Below are positions 1 to 9,900 of a stretch of 12,872 nucleotides of DNA, piece by piece; the first letter of the stretch is position 1; the number at the start of each line of letters is the position of its first letter. Origin of the DNA: Candidatus Omnitrophota bacterium (GTDB lineage: Bacteria; Omnitrophota; Gorgyraeia; Zapsychrales; Fredricksoniimonadaceae). The DNA lies in contig JAHFGE010000033.1 of NCBI GenBank assembly GCA_023247575.1, positions 1 through 12,872 of the forward strand. The letters run 5' to 3'. A program made the translations under genes and the position numbers. The notes below the pieces were generated by a model. The model searched no databases, was not told the origin of the DNA, and was given only the letters and a program-made list of their open reading frames with translations.

Positions 1-949
1 CGGAGAGACTGCGCAGGGTTATTAACCGTATGCTCGGGTCACCGTAAATACAGGCGTTGATAGCATCCGTGGCATCGGCGTAATCCACGGATTCCTTACG
101 CCCGTCGACGATAATGACATTGCCCAGTCGATCCGTATAGGTGTGACGGGAGCTATCCCAAAGCGTCTTTTTAACCATTGCCAGCGAAATATGGGCCCGC
201 CCCTCTTGTTCCATCTTCACATCGCGGCTTAAGACGTGTTCCCCAACAAAATATTCATCCGCAATCGGTGCCAGAAGATTATCGACATTCATATACTGGA
301 CAACCTCGACACCGATACCTTCAAGCCACGCCACCACAGGGGTCTCTACAAAAGTATGGGCTTCCTCGGACCAAACTTTCCCCGCAGCATTCGCGTCGGG
401 ATTAAGTACATAATCCAAAGCATCGCCATGACCGGCCCCGCCCAGATTCAATCTCGATTTACTCTGTAAGACCGTCATGTCGTCTTGCGGGTGGTTGGGC
501 TTGCGTAAAAGTGCCGGGATATGCTTTTGCATGACAAAAATAATACGGTCTTTCACTTCATTCCAAATATCCAGATTTTGCACGAAGGTGATGGTCTCAT
601 CGGCAGTTTTGTTACTTAACATAAAGACAAACGGATACATTTTGCGATGGCCGTGGGCGCCGGCCGCGGCCTGCATTTTCTCAATAAGAGAAAGGTAGAG
701 GCTCTTGCCGCTTAGCGGTGTCGCTGTAAACATCCCTTTGGGATGCGGATACTTTAATCCCGAACCTGTTCCGCCCGCCACCACCAGACCGGCGAATTTC
801 GCCTTATCCTCTGATGCCCTCCAGCTCAAAACTTTTCGGCCTGCCTGCGCGGCCTCAGGACGACGCTGCAGAATCGGCTCTGCCGGCGTAAAGCTGGATA
901 TTTCAGCTGCAGGTTTTTTGCCCTTGATAACCAACTGATGAAACAATTC
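1..949 (-). other. Domain: UAP1-like UDP-N-acetylhexosamine pyrophosphorylase, copy 2 (residues 3975 to window end, partial)
   Basis: This domain resembles eukaryote-type UDP-GlcNAc/GalNAc pyrophosphorylases, which couple UTP to an amino-sugar-1-phosphate. In order: nucleotide loop 'LVVAGGTGSGLKYPHPKGMF' (residues 4032-4047, lysine of PKG at 4045), 'MYPFVFMLSNKTADETITF' (the family's 'P-x-x-I-M-T-S' step), 'RIIFVMQKHIPALLRK' ('F-x-Q-x-x-x-P'), 'RLNLGGAGHGDALDYV' ('P-D-G-N-G'), and 'GIGVEVVQYMNVDNLLAP' with the metal Asp4197 (V-D-N). 'ADEYFVGEH' and 'VKMEQEGRAHISLA' follow. The glycine loop normally reads G-T-R-L-G; here it reads G-S-G-L-K, so the catalytic Arg is missing, although a Lys lies two positions on. 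The domain continues past the left edge. Confidence 0.82.
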
Positions 950-3900
950 CTCGGCCGTTAAGACGAGAGCAGTCTTATTAGTGAATGAATTAACCTGAAC
1001 AGCAATGATCGCTTGTTCTTCTTGATCTTTGTCGGCCAAGGCGCTACCAGCCTTGATCCGGCTCTGATGTAAACCTTCGTGTTCATTAATGAAGGCGAGA
1101 GTGTCGGCAGGAATATTTGCTTGCGGAACGTTGAACACAACCATATCGCGGGCTTGATCATAATACGCCACAACATGCGCTTCAGGCGGGCCTTGTGGAT
1201 TGGCAGTCTGAAGTTCGGCCTCACGCGCTTTGAGCCAATCGGCATATTCACAAAGTTTGGCTGCTGCGGTCGGATTGTTCACAGCAATCGTATCCGCATG
1301 CTTAATCAACGCTTCCGCTGTTATAGGATTCGCTGGCTTGGCGGGGTCACTACCGTCATCTGCACTTCTAATAATACCGTGTTCATCCCTAAAACCTTCT
1401 TGTTTCGCCGTCGGGGCCGGTACGTCCGGGAACTGCGCTTTAGGCAAGGCCCGGGCGGGGTCTTTAAAAGCCTCTACTATTTTCCCGGCATGCATTTTAA
1501 GTTCTCTGCGCATGCCCAGGCCAAGGGCAAATTTAACAAATCGGGCGCTGAACGCATAAAACTTGACAACCCTGTTGAAACTTGCTAACCTATAAATATG
1601 AAGCAGCAAATGATTCAAGATATTAAAAACCGATTTAAAGACGAGTGGCTCTTGATCCGCGTGGAAAAAGTCGAACATTCCAGACCTGTCGCGGGCCGTC
1701 TTATTGAGCACAGCCCAAACAAGTCCTCGCTCCTTAAATCTATTTCTAAATACAACCGCCGATTTTCCGTTTTCCTCACCTACTCGCAAGATACCCTGCC
1801 TAAAGGATACGCGGCGGCTTTCTTCCTTAATTATAACGGCCAGTGGAACTGAGTATGTGGCCATCGTTACTGTGCCACGGATATATTTATGGGATAACAT
1901 GTTGGAAAATGTGGACGTGATTTGTCTTGATATGCCGCCCCAAAGTCCGGTCAGCGGACTTTTAGGTTTGAATGTCCTCAAGAAATTCGATATTTTCTTA
2001 AAATTCTCCACCCATTGCCTAGAAATCTCCTGAGAATCAAAATGACGGGCCATTTCCGTCGCAACGGCCTCGGGGCTGGCCATTTGATTGTCTTCGGGCT
2101 TCAATGGGATGGACGGTTGAGCTGTTAAAACAGAGGCAGTCTTATTAGTGAATGAATTAACCTGAACAGCTAAAATTTCTTGTTCTTCTTGGCTTTTATT
2201 CGGATTGTTAATTCTGGCCTTGATGCGACGTTGATGAAGTTCCTCGTGTTCTTCGATAAAGCTTAAGGTTTCGGCAGGAATTTGGTCTTTGGCAATATTA
2301 AATACGATCTTATCGCTGGCTTGATCATAATACGCCACAACATGCGCTTCAGGCGGGCCTTGGGGGTTGGCAGTCTGAAGTTCGGCCTCACGCGCTTTGA
2401 GCCAATCGGCATATTCACGAAGTTTGGCCGCTGCAGTCGGATTGCTGACCGCAATCATATCCGCATGCTTGATCAACGCTTCCGCTGTTATAGGATTGGC
2501 CGGCTTGGCGGGATCACTACCGTCATCTGAAGTTCTAATAATCCTGTGCTCATCCCTAAAACCTTCTTCTTTCGCCGTCGGGGCCGGTACATCCGGGAAC
2601 TGCGCCTTGGGTAAAGCACAGGCAGGGTCAGTGGCTACCGTAGATACGGACTTGAGCTCATCTTTTTTGCTAACGCCCTTCCCGATCGATTGCCTGACCT
2701 TCTCGCTCAAGAAGCCGACCCAAATTACATATAAAACGGCGTGCGGGATAATAAAGCCCTCGGGGCTGGGGAAGCAATACCAAGACACAAGCTGTGTGGG
2801 ATACCAAAAGATGAAGTTATACGGGAATATCTTAATAATACAACCCCTAATGCCTTTCAAATGCTCGAAAATGTTCTTCTTTTCACCAAACGCAACGCCG
2901 TAACTGACCGGGAGCCACAGAGTCAGCAGGATGCTGCCGATGGTCAGGTCGAAGGCGGTCCTGGTGATGAATCTGTACTGCCCGAAAAGGCTCTCGCTAA
3001 ACGTGTTGCCAAGAAACGGAATATAGAGAGAATACATGAAATACCCGCTAATAACACCCACCGCCACCGCCCATCTCAAAGCGAATGCGAATTTATTTTT
3101 GAGGTTACCGTCTTTGTCAAATATTAGACGAGAAATAAGCGTCCCCAGGAAGACCGACGCAAAACTCAAAGCCGCCTTGGCCAAATACGCTTTTAAGCCC
3201 GCGACCACCGCCCAGCCGTGAATCCCAAACGACAGGGCCGCGATAACCACAATGATGCCGGCCAGCTGGATCAGAAATCTATCCTTAAAAAGCTTACTCA
3301 GGAAGATAAGGGACACAAAGATCGCTGCCCCTTCGAGCATAACTTTGGCGAACGCGACCATGATGACTGGCGCTGCCACAACAGCCCCAATTGACCAAAC
3401 CGCTGCCGCGGCCACCCCGGCCCATCCCAAAACCGCAATGACTTTTTGATAAATACTAAATCTAAAGAAACGATATCGTTGTTCAGCGTTGATATTTTCT
3501 TGGTGAGTTCCACCGTTACTTTCATGAATAAGGGTAGAAGCTAAGAATGAATTGTTGTTCGTAGCTATTAGAATATACTCTAGATCATCAACTGTAACAT
3601 GTGCGCCATAAGCCGTGACCATAGGACCAGCCCGCACACGCCCTGCACGGATTAACGCCCGTAACTTCGCTGCCTTATCAGCCTGACCAGTCGCTTCATA
3701 ATAATTTAATACCTCAATCACCCATAGCATTGCTTCACTCACAACCATCCAGTCATGACTATTAATTGCGCCTCTCTTAATCAAGCCTTCGGTTTCTGTC
3801 TTTACTTCATCTGCACTCCTGCCCTTGCGCGGCTTGGCGGGATCTTTAAGTTTCGTTAGTTGTATAATTAATCTATTCTCTTTAAGAGTTATCGGGATAC

Positions 3901-6900
3901 TAAAATATGTATTCCAATCTGTTGCCCTTATCTCTGTTTCCGTAACATTCAAATCAACCCTTTCAGGTAGTCGGTCAATCAAATCTTTTAATTTATTTAT
4001 CATTGGCTGCGCTTGTTCAGGTTTAACGCTAAATAAATCCACATCTGTATCAAACTCAAATAATCGTAAGTCTTGAGGATGAATTTTTCTATAAATCAAA
4101 ACAGCCTGTGCGATAAATTTAAACATTTTAGCAAGCCGCACGTAACTATCTTCCGCCAAAGCAAAGAAGAAAATAAACCTGCGTATATCTAAATCGTTAT
4201 TCCAAACTTTCTTAAATGACTCAATTTCTGCCGCGGGCACAATGCGTTCAAGGGCTGCAAAGAGTTTCTCCCATAGCTCCCTAGAAAGCGGTGGGCCTAA
4301 TTTCGTACGTGAAAGCCGATTTAACCGGTACGGCCAGTATTGGTTTCCATCAATAAATTTCTCCAGCTGATTATCACTACTTAAATTAAGAAAATTATGC
4401 AATGTCACTGGGAATAACCTGTTAACCACCTTGGGTCGATAATCGGCTTTTGACTTTTCCTTCATCCCGGGTGGTAAAACATAACCGGTTGTATCAACGA
4501 CCGCCATAATAAGCAGCTGTTGTCGAAGCAACGGTGATAGCTGCCGGTACACAACTGGCGGTTTTTCACCAAGGCCAAGTTCGCCGATAATAACGTGATG
4601 CTCTGTAAAATCAATGATGTCCCGCGCATCTTCGGGCAATAATACAGTTGCACTTAATGCCTTGCGTGTTCTTAAAGCACTTTCGGCCGGATGGTCATAC
4701 GGATCAACATTCACTTTCGTATAGCCGAGATCGTGCAAAATAATACCGATCATTAAATTGCGCTTTTCCCGCACAGACAAGCCTTGATATATACCAAATA
4801 ATTTTTCTAAGTCTTCCAGATATTGAACTTTATCCTTATCAACCAATTGTACCTTTCTTACCGGATCGATGGTCTCCCAGAAATACTCAAAATCATGCCT
4901 AATAAGATGAAAATAGGCGTTCATGACCGCAAAAATATGTTCTACTTTGCGATCAAGAAGATCGATTAATATTTCAGGGAATACCGCAAGGATTTCCTGA
5001 CGCGTCGCATCAGGAAGTACCGGTTGAAGATTTGTATTGCTCAATGAAACGACCAACTCTTCAATCTTTCTAGTTTTTTCTGCGTATATTTGTTTTCTTG
5101 CCTGTGCGACTGTGCCAACTTGCTCGGCAATCGCAGAAGGACCAGATTGAGTTGTGTCAAAGGCCAGCTTCGATGAATCGTCTTTAATGGAAGATATTAC
5201 ATCCGTAATGCCATCCGCTTTATCTCTCTTTATAAACAATATTTCCAATGCTTCTATAATAAGTCCTCTAACATATACCTCTCCCTGGGCTAAGGCAGCG
5301 TTAAATACTTCTTCATCTGCCCCCGTAACATCTATAAAAGCGTCCTTTAACCCCCTACTATTAATAATATCTCCTACCCTGCGCTGTGCCCTAATCCTGG
5401 AAGGTGCATCTAAATATACCTCTACCTTATTATTAGGAATTCTGCGTTCTGCCAATTTTGGTCTCATCTCCGCTACCACATTTCTACCAGCAGCAACATT
5501 CTCAGAAATAATGCGAAGCCACAATGCCGCTACTTGATCATGCACTGTTTTGCCCAATTTTGTAGCATCAAGGACGCTCTCGATCTTTACCTTTTTAGTT
5601 TCTATATCGTCTGTGATGTCCTGGCCTTTATAAGCGATCCTTGGGTTGTAATTCGAATCCATAAATAATGTCAATTCATTAAGTATAGAGGGGATTCTCT
5701 CTTTAAAGGCTTCTGCGGTCGGTATCGTTCCTTCAAAAAGCGCTACCCATGCCACTGCACGATAAATTAAACCGACCCCAAGGTTAAGGCCATTAATACG
5801 ATTAGCGATCGCTTTTGCGATTGTTCCCTTTCCAGTGCCGCCTCCACCAACAACAGTGATTATGATCCCGCGCTCCGCAGAATTTTCTTGACGGGTTTCA
5901 AAATTATAAACGGATAGTTGCTGCTTTAAAATTCCCCCTTCGTAATGCTCCAACCTAGCCTCGGCACACCTAATATCAGCCCAATGAATATCCCTCATTC
6001 TTTCTAAAGTGTTGAATACAAGAGTCGTTTCTTCTTTACTTAAATCATCGACAATATACGCAAAAGTAGCATGAGTAACGGGTCTTCGGTAATGAACAAG
6101 TCCTGTCGGCCAAAGTACCTGTGCAATCTTATCTAAGGATTCGATGCTCATTTTGTCAGGAATTATCTGCACAAACAAAGCTCCGTTAGGCATTAGCCCA
6201 ATACCCTCAGCTTGAAGTAAGACCGGTCTTAATTCCTTGGATAATACATTATCGAAAGCTTCTTTCATCTTCGCGACCTGCTGTTCTTCCAAAATCATGT
6301 TATATGTTTTCCCTCCTATAGAAACATGGTTTTTTGTCGGCTCATTCCAATAAAATTTATTATCCCACTGAACTTGTTTTCCTGTCTTTCTTGTCTCTTC
6401 CTCTAATATCCGCTTAAATGTTTCTTGGGCATCTCCCATTAATTTAGCCGGGAATGGAAAGTATACGTATACCGTCGATTGTCTAGAAGCATCATTGCGA
6501 GGCGACGCAAGCTTACTGAACCCATTAGCAAGCTTCTCACGCGTAAACTGCCATAATCTCTGGAATCTACCCTCGCCCCCTTGACCCTTCGTCAACTTCC
6601 CTTGCACCAAAATCGGTACCTGATAACCTATAATTTCCTGATTCAATCCCACATAATCCGTCCAATCTTTTGTCGGCGCAAACCTGATCGCTGGAATCTG
6701 CTGCTGGAATGCTTGATAGGCTGGTGTGCCCTTAATCCCTGCGATATACTCCTGCGCTGCCTCGTTATCAAATTTATCCGTACGGGCTTTGCCTAATTGA
6801 GCCTTAAGATAATCCGCCAAGTCTCCCACGGAACCCACATCCACGGCCCCTACCTTGATCCCCGCATCCTTGATGCCGGACGATTCCCACATGTTTGTTT

Positions 6901-9900
6901 CAAAGACAACGCCTAAAACGGGTTGTCTCTGGGCATCTTCAACTACTTTTTCCACTGGATTGATCGGGAATCGCACAAATCCACGATTCGAGATCGACCG
7001 CAACAGCTCGAGCTGTTTTTGCTCCGGCAATTGCGCAATCTCCGCCAACTCCGCTTCATTCGTCCGATAGATCTTATAGAAGTAGTTCCTCGACATCACC
7101 GCCACCGCATTGTTGATATAGTACGCCTTGCTCGAATCCACCGTTGTCCCCACCAACGACGGATCTTCCGCGATCTGGATAAACGTCGTCTGGCCAGATG
7201 CATCCATATGTTTGATCAGTGTCCCACCCTTTTGTCCAGCAGGTCGCTGTGAGACCTCAAGTAAGATGTCTAACTCGTTCTTGATCGTTAACCCGACCAA
7301 CGCCAACCAATCCTCATCCAGTCGGGCCGCGGTATTGTCTATATTCCTAAAGAAGATATATCGGATCCCCTCCGGCCGCGCTGCACTCGTCTTCATCACC
7401 TCTAAGACCAGCCCTGTCGCTAACATATTATGCATGTTCCCGCCATGCCCACGCGGAGTACCTATCACCTGATTGTTCACCTGGATCACTTCACCCGCAT
7501 GCGCGGCGGTCTCGATTAACGTACGCTGATAGGCTGTCTCTATTGCTGCCGTCATCTTCGCGTCTTTATAATATTTCTCAAAAGCTACCTTTGATTTCTC
7601 CGCCGTCTCATGCGTCGCCCATACCCGCTTGCCAGGTGATGTTTTATAGTGCGGGTTCTTCCAGTAGTGTAACGTATCTAATTGGCTTAAATACCCCTCC
7701 GCTTTCAAATACTTCCACTGCGGTTCGTGATTACCCACCCCAGTCCCAACAATTGCTGGTAACTGCTCTTTCGTAATCCCTAACTGTTTAATCAATGTCA
7801 CCTGATTCAATAAATGTAATTCCAGGAAGTTGTACCACCGATTCCCTACTTTCGCCGCCGGCACCAACCCCTTGGTCGGGATCGTGATCCCTAATCGGCT
7901 ATCCTTATTCTTAAACGCGTCTCTTATCTCCTGTGGCAACGCGCTCAACGCCTGTCCTAACTTCGCGCTACACGTCAATGTCGCCGTGACCTTGCCGTCA
8001 GTCTTCTTCAACTGCCCTGCTGCCTTACCTGCTTCGATCTCCAAGAATAACTCGCCGTTCAAGATCGCTTCTCGCAACACCTCAGGGAACTGATCCATCG
8101 GCATCCTCGATGCTGCCCCTCCTGTCAATATACATGTCGCCACACATCCCTTCTTGATCCCCGCAACTCCAATCTGCACCAACCGCGCCTTCTCTTCCTT
8201 GCTCATATTCTTCAATACAGGGATCTCATTCTTCTCGACCGACGCAATCCTCCCCTTCACCGGCTCCTGCTTCAATAACCCTCCCTTATATAACGGCCCT
8301 AACACTTCTTCATCCTGCCCATATTTCAATATCACCGCTTTCACTAAATAAGGCGTCATCTCGGCTAAGATCTCTTCCACTTCCTGATCATGGCTCGTGC
8401 GTTGCAGTAAATTATTCCTGAGCTCCTCGGCATCCATCGCTTCATGCACCAGAATCTTCGCGATCAGGCTTAACGGGGCGTTCTGAGCTCGTAACGTCGC
8501 AATCAATGCCGCCGGGATATACACATTCGCTTGCCCCACATATGTCCACGCATGCGCCAACACAAACTTCTTCGAAGACTCATACCAAATATAAAACGGC
8601 GGTGCCTGCGCTGTCTCATCACCCTTAGCTCCTATAAACTGGAACTTAGTAGCTCTTACAATACCTGCTGCCTCCCCTTGGCCTTGTCTCTCTAACTCCT
8701 TCGCCACTTCTTCCACTAACCCATCATTAGACACTACCCGCCCTTGCTCAAACGCTTCCTTGATAACTTCGTTCGTCTTACCATTCTCTATGACGCCTCG
8801 AGCAATGTTCCTGCCTTCTTCTGGACCTTTAATTAGTTTCCCTAATGTGAAGGTCATTTCATAAACATTGTCATCGCTATCTCCCCAAGGATTCGCCATC
8901 TTTACTTCACGTAGTTGTGTAATAACAACCTTTTTGACCTTCCCGGGCAACTCTTTAAAGAACCGATAAGAAGCCTTGTTAGATTCACGAACCATAACGT
9001 AATATGTCTCATGTCCTCTCTCTAGAGACAATTCCATTGCCGCTTCGGCTAACAACTGGCCAATACCAAAACCTCTTTGGAACACATCCAGAACTGCATA
9101 CAGACGCCCAAAGGCTTTTCTTGTTTCTGGTTTCACGACGGTCTGTCCGACAATCACCCTATTGCCTTCAATATCCATATAAGCAACAAGAACCGGCCTG
9201 CCTTTTCGTTTTTGTTGTCTGACAGCTTCAGTTTCAATGTGTCCGCCCCAAACAGTTTCCTTAACGAGCATATTAAGAGTAGACAGTTGCCAGACAACAT
9301 CATTGTCTTCTTTGTCCTCATAACCTAATTCGTCGACCTCAGCGACCTTGATCGGATATCCCTGCATAGCCTCAACAGCTTGTCTCTCAAGAACTGTAAG
9401 CCTGGCCACCAAGTCCTCGGCCTTTGACTCTGCGCCTTGGGTACTTCTTAAAGACAAGCTAAGAACGGAAAATTCTCGTTCAAGACGTTTTTGTACTGGA
9501 TTATTCTTAAGATACCTGATCAGTTTTTCTGTTCTGACATACCGTTTCATTGCTTCCACGGTTCCTAATCGTTCCCATAAAATTGGCGCATCCTGCAAAA
9601 AGGCAAAAGCTTCTTCGATTGGAGTCATAGCATTTTGGCCTTGAGGTTTATAAGCCAAGCTCTGTGCCAAGGCAAACGTATAAAAGGCCTTCTCTTCATC
9701 CTTTAAAAGCGCCTGCATCTTTTCGTTTAATAAGAGATCTTTTTCCCATGCAAAGACCCTGTAAATTCTTTCTTCTCCGAACTGTGCGATACCCTTTAAG
9801 AAGAGGTCTACCACGGTTTCGATAAATACCTTGTGATGTCTGGCATCGTAGTCAGCAGCTTGTTCAATTAACGACAAAAGATTATCAACCATCTCGTTCT

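Larger units (their letters stand above)
1463..2116 (-). other. Segment between HExxH repeats, largely antisense of an older plus-strand gene pair (residues 3586-3803)
   Basis: The giant frame continues open for about 218 codons here. Its product ('QMASPEAVATEMARHF', 'KKISNFLRTFKPKSPLTG', 'HLLLHIYRLASFNRV') resembles no family I know. The plus strand at 1598-2033 instead carries recognisable family sequence (separate entries). This part of the giant protein is therefore most simply explained as an antisense reading of inserted DNA that happened to lack stops. The 100 bases at 1463-1562 and the 80 bases at 2034-2116 are minus-strand coding with no recognised origin. Confidence 0.6.

Noticed and set aside
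178..938. Four plus-strand ORFs of 73-77 codons
   Set aside because: They lie opposite the UAP1-like domain, whose motifs are clear on the minus strand. Their products look like antisense noise rich in Ser, Pro and Arg.
958..1251. Minus-strand ORFs in another frame at 958-1251, 2263-2454, 3298-3525, 4462-4653 and 10180-10419
   Set aside because: They all lie in a frame offset from the giant ORF, have no domain features and overlap clear domains.
1079..1588. Plus-strand ORFs opposite repeat A, with counterparts opposite repeat B
   Set aside because: They look conserved only because the repeat they oppose is duplicated. The minus frame holds the HExxH motif and equal-length alignment.
1575..1596. 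Alternative promoter TTGAAA with TATAAA
   Set aside because: The spacing between boxes is only ten bases, and TATAAA lies too close to the ATG. TTGACA with TAACCT fits better.
5154..5537. Plus-strand ORF of 127 codons
   Set aside because: It is the antisense of the cytidylate-kinase-like domain, and the product has the Ser/Thr/Leu-rich look of a reverse reading.
6459..6474. GTATACGTATAC palindrome
   Set aside because: It is explained by a Val-Tyr-Val-Tyr strand at the start of the 2H domain and is too short to call a site.
8440..8446. HEAMD as a zinc-peptidase motif
   Set aside because: The second histidine of HExxH is Asp here and there is no other support, so it is described only as an HEA motif.
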